Shown: piece by piece, positions 22,148-29,537 of the stretch | Layout: every line of letters begins with the position of its first letter | Numbering within the stretch: position 1 is the first letter of the stretch | NCBI GenBank assembly: GCA_000751835.1 | Contig: CCMQ01000009.1 | Coordinates: forward strand, 1 to 64,000 | Reading direction: 5' to 3' | DNA from: Necropsobacter rosorum | Lineage (GTDB): Bacteria; Pseudomonadota; Gammaproteobacteria; Enterobacterales; Pasteurellaceae | Length of the DNA stretch: 64,000 bases | Program-made: the position numbers and the translations under genes | The notes under the pieces: model-generated | Databases searched by the model: none | The model's input: the letters and a program-made list of their open reading frames with translations, nothing else | What the model was told of the DNA's origin: nothing

Positions 22148-22272
22148 AAAAACTTATCGTAACCTTTCGCCACTCATCAAAAACACCGAATAAACCCAGT
22201 AACAACAAGACTTTTCCGCATTTTAACCTATCATACCCCCTCGTAAGGATTCGACCTTAATCACGTTTTTTA

Positions 22273-22340
22273 GTAACCATGATAGTAACCACGTGCTATT
22301 ATTCTTTTCCCGTGGTTACTAAAATCAGCCTAATGGTTAC
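22273..22340. promoter_or_regulatory. Putative integrase arm-type sites, left
   Basis: Repeats of GTAACC(A)(C/T)G: GTAACCATG at 22273-22281 and GTAACCACG at 22285-22293 (12-bp period), then inverted copies CGTGGTTAC at 22311-22319 and ATGGTTAC at 22333-22340, ending just before the integrase start. The same tandem motif occurs near attR. The remaining 22148-22272 shows no gene. Confidence 0.6.
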
Positions 22341-22345
22341 AAAAT

Positions 22346-23542
22346 ATGTCCAGAATAACTAAACCCCTAACCAATACAGAAGTAGAAAAAGCTAAACCAA
22401 AAAATGAGCCTTACACATTGACTGATGGTAATGGATTATTTTTATTAGTCTTGACTAGCGGCGTTAAATCGTGGCGCTTTAACTATCTTCGCCCGCTTAC
22501 TAAAAAGCGCACTAAAATCGCTTTAGGAACTTACCCCGCTTTGTCTTTAGCTCAAGCCCGTTCTATTCGTGAAGAATATCGCGCTTTATTGGCTCAAGAT
22601 ATTGATCCGCAGGAACACAAAAAACAAAAACAGAAAGCCGCTATTGCGCATATAGAAAATAGCTTGCTTACCATTGCTAATCGCTGGAAGTTCAAGAAAG
22701 CGCAGGAAGTAGAAGCTAAAACATTAGAAAAGAATTGGCGGCGGATGGAAATGTATCTATTTCCCTTTATTGGTGGTATATCAATAAATGAAGTCGTGCC
22801 AAAGACGGTTATTGAAGCACTGGAACCACTCCATAACCAAGGTAAGGGAGATACATTAAGGCGCACTATTCGGCTGCTGAATGAAGTGCTTAACTTCGCT
22901 GTGAATTACGGCTTGATTACCTTTAATCCTTGTTCACAGATTAATGAAGTATTCAGTTTTGGAAAGTCCACCAACAACCCGGCAATAACGCCAAAAGAAC
23001 TACCAGAGTTAATAAAAACCGTTATGTATTCCAGCGTTGCTATTCAAACAAAGCTATTGTTCAAATTCCAATTATTAACTATGGTGCGCCCGTCTGAAGC
23101 AAGTAACGCCACATGGTCTGAAATTGATTTAGAAAAAGCGTTATGGACTATCCCAGCTAAAAGAATGAAGAAAAGAAATCCGTTTGTCATTCCCCTATCT
23201 TCCCAAGCTATAACAATTTTAAACAAAATTAAAAATATGTCTGTAAAAAGCGAATATGTTTTTCAAAGCTGGATGAAACCAAATCAACCAATGAGTAGCC
23301 AAACCATTAATAAAATGTTAGTTGATTTAGGCTATAAGGATAAACAAACCGCACATGGATTAAGAACTATCGGGCGAACCTATTTAGCCGATCAGCGTAT
23401 TGATTATGAAGTAGCTGAAATGTGTATCTCTCATAAGACAGGAACACAAACCGGCAAGATTTATGATAGAGCTGATTTTCTTGAACAACGTAAGCCGGTG
23501 ATGCAACTTTGGGGCGATTATGTGGAACAATGCGAACGTTAA
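22346..23542 (+). CDS. int: Tyrosine integrase, P4-type
   Basis: Site-specific recombinase for integration and excision at the tRNA. 398 aa. Seen: N-terminal DUF4102-type arm-binding domain (TLTDGNGLFLLV, about 22-90), core-binding domain, then the catalytic domain with R248 (MVRPSE), H337 and R340 (HGLR), H363 and nucleophile Y373. It lies next to attL and reads inward, the usual arrangement. No obvious damage. The only rightward gene of the element. Confidence 0.95.
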   Translation: MSRITKPLTNTEVEKAKPKNEPYTLTDGNGLFLLVLTSGVKSWRFNYLRPLTKKRTKIALGTYPALSLAQARSIREEYRALLAQDIDPQEHKKQKQKAAIAHIENSLLTIANRWKFKKAQEVEAKTLEKNWRRMEMYLFPFIGGISINEVVPKTVIEALEPLHNQGKGDTLRRTIRLLNEVLNFAVNYGLITFNPCSQINEVFSFGKSTNNPAITPKELPELIKTVMYSSVAIQTKLLFKFQLLTMVRPSEASNATWSEIDLEKALWTIPAKRMKKRNPFVIPLSSQAITILNKIKNMSVKSEYVFQSWMKPNQPMSSQTINKMLVDLGYKDKQTAHGLRTIGRTYLADQRIDYEVAEMCISHKTGTQTGKIYDRADFLEQRKPVMQLWGDYVEQCER

Positions 23543-23576
23543 AAGTGATGTGTGTGTAAAATATTTAAAAAGTGCC

Positions 23577-23664
23577 TTCACCCGTTCACTAATTTCTTTT
23601 TTGTTATTTATCAAATAGTTATAAGGTGAAGAGTGAAAAGCGGTTATTCACCCAGTCATTCACC
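23577..23664. repeat. GTGAA iteron cluster, left (candidate replication origin element)
   Basis: Six GTGAA-type motifs: TTCAC at 23577 and 23585-23590 (GTTCACT), GGTGAA at 23625, AGTGAA at 23632, and ATTCACC at 23646 and 23658. On the minus strand the block (AGTGAACGGGTGAA, then an AT-rich stretch) aligns with the right-hand cluster at 36449-36541. P4 alpha protein binds iterons of the form GGTGAACAG, so this is a plausible ori or crr half. Confidence 0.6.
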
Positions 23665-23673
23665 TTTTTAGAT

Positions 23674-23700
23674 AAAAAAGCGCGGGTTTTATACCGCGCC
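23674..23700 (-). terminator. Terminator of the satellite early operon
   Basis: On the minus strand GCGCGG, loop, CCGCGC followed by TTTTTT, six bases past the helicase stop. Confidence 0.85.
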
Positions 23701-23705
23701 TTTCT

Positions 23706-25496
23706 CTATCTATTTGGTTTTAAATATTCATTATAGAATTCATCAAAATCTTTAAAGTGTACGTTGGTAATATACCTCCCTTTGTCAATACCGGCGGTGA
23801 TACGTTTGCGGGCGTAAGGAAATTTATTTTTATGCTGCGCTAGACCTTGTTTTAACGCTTCGGCAAAATTATTCAGGCTTAAGCCGTTTTGAATATTATT
23901 CGCTTCAATAAAAACCAGATAGGCGGGATAAAGGTGCGTTCGTGGCAGCCCTGTTCTGGCATTACCAATCCCTAATCCGTTCTTTTCTTGCGTAGTTAGG
24001 AAATGACCACAAAATACTGTTAAATGATCCGATTGCATCTTGATTTCTAATGCTTCGTCGCTATTCTGCTGCGCCCTTAATGCCCTTTTGGCGTTTTCAG
24101 GTTGTTCAAAGGCATGAATCAGCTTGTAAATAATCCCCGCCATTTCGCTCTGAATTTTATCAATAAGCAACGGATCACGTTCTTTGGCCGGTACCACTTT
24201 ATCAAAGTGAAAAATCACTCTGCGCCGCTCGATACCACCGCTTCTTTCGGTGAATCGGGTCGGTTCGTTATTCACGATAAGCACTATTGCCGGAATAACG
24301 GCTTTAAATTTGGTTTTGTGTTTCGGGTCAACATTCACCGGATCGCCGCCGGTAATGCTCTTTAATCCGCCACCGTCACCGCCGTAACGGGATTGTTCCG
24401 GGCAAATAATCAGGGTTTTCCCGATAAAATTTTCACGACCGCGCGGTTCATCAAGATCTACCAGCCGACCGCTTTCAGTGTTTTGTTCGCCGGCTAAAAG
24501 TGTAGCAATCTGCGCAAATACCGATTTTCCGCTGCCACCATCGCCGGTTATTTCAAAGAATAATTGCCAGTTATGGCGATTCGTTAAAATCGCGTAAAGT
24601 GCGGCTAAGATTGCTTGCTGTTTATCTGCCTTGCCATCGGCAACAAAATTCAACCAACGATCAAAGTGCGGTGTATTTTCCGCCTGATTCGTGTAGTCGT
24701 GCGGGATAAATGAACTTAGCCAGTTCTCCCGACAATGTGGACTGAATTCCAGCGTTGTGCGGTTTAGCACGCCGTTTTTAAAGGCTAATAACTCTTTGGC
24801 TTGCTCTCCCATTTTGGGCGCTTGAATCTTCGCCGTATCAATCATTGAATCAATAGAGCGAGCACTATAAGTAAATTCCTGTTCATCGTAGAATTGAACG
24901 GCTTTAACCTCTAATTCTGAACGGGGGATCATCTCCCAGTTTACGCCGGTATAGTAATAAAGCTCCTTATCCAAACTGTGCAGCGTAATATCAAGATTCA
25001 GCCATTTCACAAAAGCGCGGGCTTTTATATTTGTGCCGTCTTTTTCCTTCAGTTTCGGCGCCGGCACAATTTTATCCGCCAAATCGACCGCACTTTTATC
25101 TGTGCGTAAACGTTGAATATAGCCGCTTAAATCTTCAATCTGTTGCGCGGCAGCATCAAAGAGTTTTACTTCTATTGCTTCAGTATTTTTCGCAAGATTC
25201 AGGCAAATTGCCGTCTTTTCTTCTTGAGTTAATTCACCATACTGAAAGAATTTGATGAGTTGTTGATCTTCTTCTGCGATACAAATAGAAGAGATATCTT
25301 TAAGCTGCTTCTTCCCAATAATCACAGGCTTTTGATCGGGTTCTAACCCCTCAATTAAACTGCATAATAATAGCCATTCTTCCCCTTTTCCATTATTCCA
25401 TGCTTGCCAAGCTTTACGCCCGGCAAGAATGATTAAATCGGAATAAGGTTCTTTAACCTGATCTAGTAAATGCGGTGCATTAATTAATCTGCTCAT
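23706..25496 (-). CDS. Satellite replication helicase (D5-N/SF3, P4-alpha-like)
   Basis: Likely initiator-helicase of satellite replication. 596 aa. Seen: an N-terminal part (1-160) without recognised motifs, a D5_N-like region (about 165-300, LAFKNGVLN), SF3 helicase with Walker A GDGGSGKS at 318-325, IICPEQ Walker B-like, the sensor strand VLIVNNEP and the arginine cluster IERRRVIF, then about 130 C-terminal residues that could bind iterons. The EGYATA primase motif of P4 alpha is absent, so priming may come from the host. Last gene of the early operon; its start overlaps the gene upstream. Confidence 0.85.
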   Translation of the reverse strand: MSRLINAPHLLDQVKEPYSDLIILAGRKAWQAWNNGKGEEWLLLCSLIEGLEPDQKPVIIGKKQLKDISSICIAEEDQQLIKFFQYGELTQEEKTAICLNLAKNTEAIEVKLFDAAAQQIEDLSGYIQRLRTDKSAVDLADKIVPAPKLKEKDGTNIKARAFVKWLNLDITLHSLDKELYYYTGVNWEMIPRSELEVKAVQFYDEQEFTYSARSIDSMIDTAKIQAPKMGEQAKELLAFKNGVLNRTTLEFSPHCRENWLSSFIPHDYTNQAENTPHFDRWLNFVADGKADKQQAILAALYAILTNRHNWQLFFEITGDGGSGKSVFAQIATLLAGEQNTESGRLVDLDEPRGRENFIGKTLIICPEQSRYGGDGGGLKSITGGDPVNVDPKHKTKFKAVIPAIVLIVNNEPTRFTERSGGIERRRVIFHFDKVVPAKERDPLLIDKIQSEMAGIIYKLIHAFEQPENAKRALRAQQNSDEALEIKMQSDHLTVFCGHFLTTQEKNGLGIGNARTGLPRTHLYPAYLVFIEANNIQNGLSLNNFAEALKQGLAQHKNKFPYARKRITAGIDKGRYITNVHFKDFDEFYNEYLKPNR

Positions 25497-25917
25497 TTGC
25501 AGCCTCCATTAGTACGCCTTTTTCCAGCATAGCAATTCGCATCGATATTAATTTCTGGATGTAACTGAATGTATTAACCAAAGAAGTAATGATTCCAATT
25601 TTTAATAGCCCGTCTATCACTTCATCGTTAGTCAGGTTTCCTGCGATTTCTTCCGGGTTGAGTGATGGTAGTTTCGGGCTCATTTCCAATAAATGCTTAT
25701 TAATGGTCAATAATTCATCGTGTAAGATTTTTAATCCACCTAAACTCACTAACGGAAAGGTTTCTAGCGTTGCACCAAGCTCTTCTAATGCCGCGCAAAA
25801 ATAAGGATAAGACGGATCAAACGGTATCTCTTGTTCTCTTTCCATATTCTGATAAGCAATAGATATTGCCTTTAATTCAATTGGGTTTAGTTTGGAATAG
25901 TCCATTGGCTTAATCAT
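25480..25917 (-). CDS. Hypothetical satellite protein
   Basis: 145 aa, mostly helical by composition, no membrane segment, no family I can name. It overlaps the downstream helicase (25480-25496) and the upstream small gene (25910-25917), so it is translationally coupled in the early operon. A role linked to replication is possible only from position. Confidence 0.7.
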   Translation of the reverse strand: MIKPMDYSKLNPIELKAISIAYQNMEREQEIPFDPSYPYFCAALEELGATLETFPLVSLGGLKILHDELLTINKHLLEMSPKLPSLNPEEIAGNLTNDEVIDGLLKIGIITSLVNTFSYIQKLISMRIAMLEKGVLMEAANEQIN

Positions 25918-26092
25918 TTTCCACCTCCTCGCCTAATCCGTCAGGGTTGCTAATTCTGATTTCTGAATAAAGATTCGTTGCTTTCAAATAGTCAGAGACT
26001 TCGCACGCTTGCTTAAATGTCGGATAGTGGCCGACAAAATCAAAGCGGCCTTGCTTATCGTAAACCGTGATTTTGTAAGGCGAATTAGTCAT
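25910..26092 (-). CDS. Small hypothetical satellite protein
   Basis: 60 aa from ATG 26092, which has GGAGG at ideal spacing; the longer frame starts at 26104 without one. Contains YKITVYDKQGRFDFVGHYPTF and a mixed alpha/beta look. Overlaps both neighbours by a few bases. No family recognised. Confidence 0.65.
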   Translation of the reverse strand: MTNSPYKITVYDKQGRFDFVGHYPTFKQACEVSDYLKATNLYSEIRISNPDGLGEEVEND

Positions 26093-26339
26093 CTTTGCCT
26101 CCATGCACTAAATAAAACCCTTTACTTGATGATTCTTCAGCCTGATCAAGAAAGTGGCTGACTGCGCTTAATGCGGTGCGAATAATGCGTGAAGACGTCA
26201 TAAAATCATCTGTTTCATCATCTTCTATGTTGTCATGCTGGATTAGCGTTAAAATGGCTTTCGCATAAGAAATTGAGCGTTCAACCTTGCCGGCCTCCAC
26301 TATAGGCAGTGCGCGGTGTGTAGGAATTTGATTACGCAT
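26085..26339 (-). CDS. Small hypothetical satellite protein
   Basis: 84 aa from ATG 26339 (MRNQIPTHRALPIVEAG). The longer frame to 26444 runs inside the previous gene and is not protein-like there. Acidic middle, no membrane segment, function unknown. Overlaps the preceding gene by 8 bp. Confidence 0.6.
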   Translation of the reverse strand: MRNQIPTHRALPIVEAGKVERSISYAKAILTLIQHDNIEDDETDDFMTSSRIIRTALSAVSHFLDQAEESSSKGFYLVHGGKDD

Positions 26340-26529
26340 GCGCCACCCCCTTAACCAAAATAGCAGTCTTGTAATGTAACTCCGTTGCACGGTTGAACAG
26401 TGTTTCGTTAATGCTGAGCAGGTCGGCAAGACGTGATTCGTCAACTTCTACCCCGCCTTGCTCCAGCTGGCGGATTAATTCTTCCATTTGGAAAAGTAGC
26501 TCAGCTTGAGCAAAGAAGAAATTACGCAT
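26332..26529 (-). CDS. Small hypothetical satellite protein, coiled-coil-like
   Basis: 65 aa with heptad-like Leu/Glu pattern (LLFQMEELIRQLEQGG). Starts inside the end of the Icd-like gene (8-bp overlap) and overlaps the next. Similar short genes are common beside AlpA in Pasteurellaceae elements, but I know no function. Confidence 0.6.
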   Translation of the reverse strand: MRNFFFAQAELLFQMEELIRQLEQGGVEVDESRLADLLSINETLFNRATELHYKTAILVKGVAHA

Positions 26530-26737
26530 AAATCACCCCCTTGATAAAAGTGCGGTGAATTTCAGAACGGTTTTTAAACTGCCATGCCTGCAGTAAAAGC
26601 CAGTTTTTCGCCAGTCTGGCGCGGGCGGCTTGTTCGTTGTCGGCTTGAATCGCAATGCGTGCGCGTGGAAACGTGTTGAAGGTTAAGCCGGTATTGGCTA
26701 AGTCTTGGCGGCGTATGCCTAAAAATAGATAGATCAT
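26522..26737 (-). CDS. Icd/Ash-like small protein (possible host cell-division inhibitor family)
   Basis: 71 aa from ATG 26737, with GGAG nine bases upstream. Seen: FLGIRRQDLANTG and ARIAIQADNEQAARARLAKNW, like proteins annotated Icd-like in P4-type elements. The frame is open upstream to 27094 with a segment resembling the P4 Ash region, but that part overlaps a terminator (26921-26942) and an opposite-strand RNA candidate, and has no clear start. Family assignment is from memory of motif, not a search. Confidence 0.45.
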   Translation of the reverse strand: MIYLFLGIRRQDLANTGLTFNTFPRARIAIQADNEQAARARLAKNWLLLQAWQFKNRSEIHRTFIKGVIYA

Positions 26738-26920
26738 TGCTGATAACTCCAATGTTGAATTTTTAGAAGTTACCGCTAAAGTTTCGAGGCTTGGGCGGTA
26801 ACGTGTAACGGGCTCGAAAACTGCGAACATTGGAACACAGCAAAGGGCGAAACCTTTCCCGCTACACGCTACCATAGATAGACGCGCTAGGCGTTCTTTA
26901 GGTGTGTGTAAATCACGCAT

Positions 26921-26942
26921 AAAAAAACACGCGTAAGGCGTG
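26921..26942 (-). terminator. Early terminator ahead of the Icd-like gene
   Basis: On the minus strand CACGC, loop CTTAC, GCGTG, then TTTTTTT. It lies inside the transcribed leader, about 180 bases before the Icd-like start. In phage P4 immunity works by premature termination in the equivalent leader. The rest of 26738-27046 holds an uptake signal at 27024-27032 and no convincing gene. Confidence 0.65.
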
Positions 26943-27046
26943 CTATGCGCCAATGTTTTATTCTTCGAGTTTCGAGGCTCGGCAATCGTTTTTTGCGACT
27001 GCGGGGAAATAATGCCAAAATTGACCGCACTTTGTAAAGTGTCATA

Positions 27047-27264
27047 TTGTGAAATATTTTCATATTGTTTATAATATAAATGATTTAAATTCATTTTTGA
27101 TTTCCTCTTTATGAATTTGAATCAGGAAACGACGATGTAGCTTGTCTTGGGTTCGTAATCGCTCTTTTCGTGGTTTCTGACTTCATGTAATTTAGACTTT
27201 CTACCTTTTGAGTGAGTCTTAAGGTAGGAATTACGCCGCTTGGGTGAGCCTTGCGGCGTTTTTC
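27047..27264 (+). ncRNA. Candidate rightward small RNA with twin hairpins
   Basis: Promoter-like TTGTGA (27047-27052), 17-bp spacer, TATAAT (27070-27075); start expected near 27082. Then a long stem 27122-27134/27169-27180 (11 pairs, one bulge, one mismatch), hairpin 1 at 27201-27227 (CTACCTT/AAGGTAG) and hairpin 2 at 27233-27259 (ACGCCGC/GCGGCGT) followed by TTTTTC. Both twin hairpins have a 7-bp stem and a 13-nt loop, TTGAGTGAGTCTT and TTGGGTGAGCCTT. The two loop differences are compensatory (A-T to G-C). On the minus strand the same block is the leader after the antirepressor gene. Confidence 0.5.
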
Positions 27265-27270
27265 TTTTCT

Positions 27271-28026
27271 CTATGCTGCTAACTGCTCGCTTAAATAACG
27301 CTGGCTTAATTTCTGCAACTGCGCCTTGCGTTCTTTATAGCCGGTATCAAGCTCAATAAGTGCGGCGTTGGTAGTTTGTAGTGTTTTCAATAAGCGAAGT
27401 TGCGCCACATTGAAATAATCCCGCACGTTGCCTTTAATCCCTTTGAGGGCTTTCCATTTGCGAACGTTTACCCCAAGCACTAAGCTGTCTAACATCTCTT
27501 GTTCTTGGCTGTAATGATAGGGTTTCGGCGGTGTGCCGTTTCGTTGCAACCGTGCTTTGATTGCATCTGTCATTTCTCGGTTTCTGTCGATACTTTCCAA
27601 TCGTTCAAGGGTTTTGGCTAAAGTGTTCCGATAAACCTTTGGCGCAACCTGTTTGAGCTGTTTCTCTGCCTCAATAAAGTGCTGTCGGATAGCCCGCCCG
27701 ATTTCATTTTTCTCCATCAAGCAAAGGTGCTTGGCGGTGTCTAGGGTGATGATATAGTCAATGAGTTTTTGAGGTCGTGCCATTGATGAGTGTTTATTTT
27801 TTGAGCTCGCCAAAACGGGGGAGCTCAAATTTTCTACAATGGCAAAATCTTGATTTTCGATAAAACCGGCTTGCTTAATTCGAGCTTTAATCCAAGTTGA
27901 ATAATCACGACCGACTTTCAAAAGTCTATGCACATCTCGGGCATTAATCCCCTCTACGCCCTCAAATAAATTCAAAGGGTGACTAAGTAGGGCGGTAATT
28001 TCGGTTTTGGCTTGTTTAGTGTTCAT
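27271..28026 (-). CDS. AntA/AntB-family antirepressor-like protein
   Basis: 251 aa from ATG 28026, with AAGGAGG at perfect spacing; the frame opens earlier inside alpA. Seen: AntA/AntB domain about 15-115 (INARDVHRLLKVGRDYSTWIK, DYIITLDTAKHLCLMEKNEIG). The C-terminal half is helical and basic with no family I recognise. In phages such proteins inactivate or bypass repressors. It sits 10 bp after alpA in the same direction, suggesting alpA-ant is the induction switch. Confidence 0.8.
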   Translation of the reverse strand: MNTKQAKTEITALLSHPLNLFEGVEGINARDVHRLLKVGRDYSTWIKARIKQAGFIENQDFAIVENLSSPVLASSKNKHSSMARPQKLIDYIITLDTAKHLCLMEKNEIGRAIRQHFIEAEKQLKQVAPKVYRNTLAKTLERLESIDRNREMTDAIKARLQRNGTPPKPYHYSQEQEMLDSLVLGVNVRKWKALKGIKGNVRDYFNVAQLRLLKTLQTTNAALIELDTGYKERKAQLQKLSQRYLSEQLAA

Positions 28027-28036
28027 AATCCCCTCC

Positions 28037-28240
28037 TTAAACTCGTGCGGCTTTTTGTTCTTCAATCCACGTATTCACTTCATCTAAATCCCAACGGATA
28101 AAGTTTTGAGAAAAGCGGATCGGCTGTGGGAATTGTTTGGCTTTAACTAATTCGTTTAATTTAGTGCCACCAAAAGAAACCAAATGTAATACATCTGCTT
28201 TGCTGATTAATTTTTTAGATTGGGTTTGAGGTCTGTTCAT
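28037..28240 (-). CDS. alpA: AlpA-family transcriptional regulator/excisionase
   Basis: 67-aa winged-helix DNA-binding protein. Seen: LISKADVLHLVSFGGTKL helix-turn-helix, PQPIRFSQNFIRWDLDEVNTWI, typical of the AlpA/MerR-like Xis group. In Gram-negative PICIs AlpA is the activator and excision factor. Its ribosome site GGAAGG lies inside one arm of an inverted repeat (28245-28299). Confidence 0.9.
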   Translation of the reverse strand: MNRPQTQSKKLISKADVLHLVSFGGTKLNELVKAKQFPQPIRFSQNFIRWDLDEVNTWIEEQKAARV

Positions 28241-28244
28241 AAAA

Positions 28245-28299
28245 AATACCTTCCGTTAGTTAAACATTTGTTAGGTTGTGTAGCGCTACGGGAGGTATT
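28245..28299 (-). promoter_or_regulatory. Inverted repeat covering the alpA ribosome-binding site
   Basis: AATACCTTCCG at 28245-28255 and CGGGAGGTATT at 28289-28299: 10 of 11 positions pair on the alpA mRNA. The arm nearer the gene contains GGAAGG, the alpA Shine-Dalgarno. A perfect palindrome TAGCGCTA (28281-28288) adjoins the other arm. Confidence 0.6.
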
Positions 28300-28339
28300 A
28301 AATCATTTGAGATATAGGGAGTAGATATAGAGGGGCTAT

Positions 28340-28371
28340 AAAAAAATATCCCGCCTATATAGACGGGATAT
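28340..28371 (-). terminator. Terminator after the unknown AT-rich gene
   Basis: On the minus strand ATATCCCG, loop TCTATATAGG, CGGGATAT, then TTTTT. It separates the packaging and cargo unit from alpA. Confidence 0.9.
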
Positions 28372-28398
28372 AATAAAATCAATTAGTTATAGAAAAAT

Positions 28399-29442
28399 TT
28401 AATTTTTCTTTCTGTCGATAGGGCAAGCTATTTTTTCTATTTCGGCGGCGGTTGTTTTAGTGACATCATAGTCTCGCATGATATAACTCTGAATTTGTTT
28501 GTTAGATTTCACATTTTCGGGATAGTCAGCCCAGTACTTATTGCGCACTTCAATAGCAATTTTGAGAGGGTCATCTTTTCTACATTCTCCTAATAAGATA
28601 GGTATGTTCTTATCGTTAAGTGCGGCTTGTAATTCGGTTATTTGGTTATTTTTTTCTGCTAATTCAACTTTTAAATTATCAATTTCTTTGTGTAGTTCAT
28701 CTATGTTATTTTCTGGATCTTCACTAATTCCTAAGAATTCCATTAAATCACGATGTAAAATTTCAATATCTTTAAAATGAACGCCAATAGGCTGTGCTAT
28801 TCTTGTGTTTATAGCTAAATTAATAAATATATTTTCCTTATTTGTATTCCCCAATAGATATAAATAATCATCTGTGAAATCTATTGAAATTATGTGAGAA
28901 TCCAATAAACGAGTGCTTGTATTATAAATATCTCTAGGCAAATAGAAATCTGCTGAGAATGAAAAAGAAAATTTTTGGGGTATTAATGACAATTGATACT
29001 CATATTCAGGGGCATAGTCTGACTTTTCAATAAATTCATTAATATTAGTTTTTGCTTTCCTTGTTGCTGAATAGAAGTCTAAATTGTCATCTTGAATTTC
29101 TTTATAGATAGCATTAATTAAAGGTACTCTAGCCCCGAAACAGGCATATTCATCTTCTAAATGTAAGTCGTGTGGAAGAAATGATTTTTTAATTGTTGAA
29201 TTGAAAAATACAGCAGTAGGCGGATAACAAACAGGGATTAAGTTTTGTTCATCTAATTTTATTCTACCCACAGAATATAAACCTTTAGCGTTTCCTTCTA
29301 GTCTGATACAAGTTTTTAATTTATTTTCTCTTGCGTACACAATAAGATCATCGTGTGATAAATCTAATTGATATGTTTTTGCTAAATATTCTGGTAGTTC
29401 ATCTAAAGAATATGATTTCTTTTTTGGTAGTGATATTTTCAT
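28399..29442 (-). CDS. Unknown AT-rich satellite cargo protein, coiled coil
   Basis: 347 aa from ATG 29442 (AAGGGG upstream); an in-frame ATG at 29460 is an alternative. Much more AT-rich than its neighbours, suggesting later acquisition. Seen: N-terminal SYSLDELPEYLAK...DDLIVYAREN that could be a small helix-turn-helix, a central beta-rich part, a coiled coil at about 255-280 (IDELHKEIDNLKVELAEKN), and a C-terminal helical domain ending in KKN. No enzyme motif. Could be an accessory (anti-phage or regulatory) gene; function not assignable. Confidence 0.75.
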   Translation of the reverse strand: MKISLPKKKSYSLDELPEYLAKTYQLDLSHDDLIVYARENKLKTCIRLEGNAKGLYSVGRIKLDEQNLIPVCYPPTAVFFNSTIKKSFLPHDLHLEDEYACFGARVPLINAIYKEIQDDNLDFYSATRKAKTNINEFIEKSDYAPEYEYQLSLIPQKFSFSFSADFYLPRDIYNTSTRLLDSHIISIDFTDDYLYLLGNTNKENIFINLAINTRIAQPIGVHFKDIEILHRDLMEFLGISEDPENNIDELHKEIDNLKVELAEKNNQITELQAALNDKNIPILLGECRKDDPLKIAIEVRNKYWADYPENVKSNKQIQSYIMRDYDVTKTTAAEIEKIACPIDRKKN

Positions 29443-29476
29443 AAAATGCCCCTTTCGCATTTTCCCTTATGATAGG

Positions 29477-29529
29477 AACGCACCAACAAGATAAGGTGTC
29501 TTGCTTTCGGGGATCAGCCTAGGTGCGTT
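29477..29529. other. Structured leader upstream of the cargo gene
   Basis: Outer stem AACGCACC (29477-29484)/GGTGCGTT (29522-29529) enclosing CAAGA (29487-29491)/TCTTG (29499-29503). It fills the gap between the membrane-protein stop and the cargo-gene start. Confidence 0.5.
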
Positions 29530-29537
29530 TTATTAGG

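Noticed and set aside
26522-27094. 190-aa open frame read as one gene
   Set aside because: The first 119 codons have no good start and cross a strong terminator and an opposite promoter; only the last 71 codons look like a protein with a ribosome site. The upstream part may reflect a conserved RNA.
27201-27259. Short CRISPR-like array
   Set aside because: Only two units, stems differ, no spacer-repeat pattern; explained better as twin hairpins. No CRISPR array or cas gene is seen anywhere in the window.
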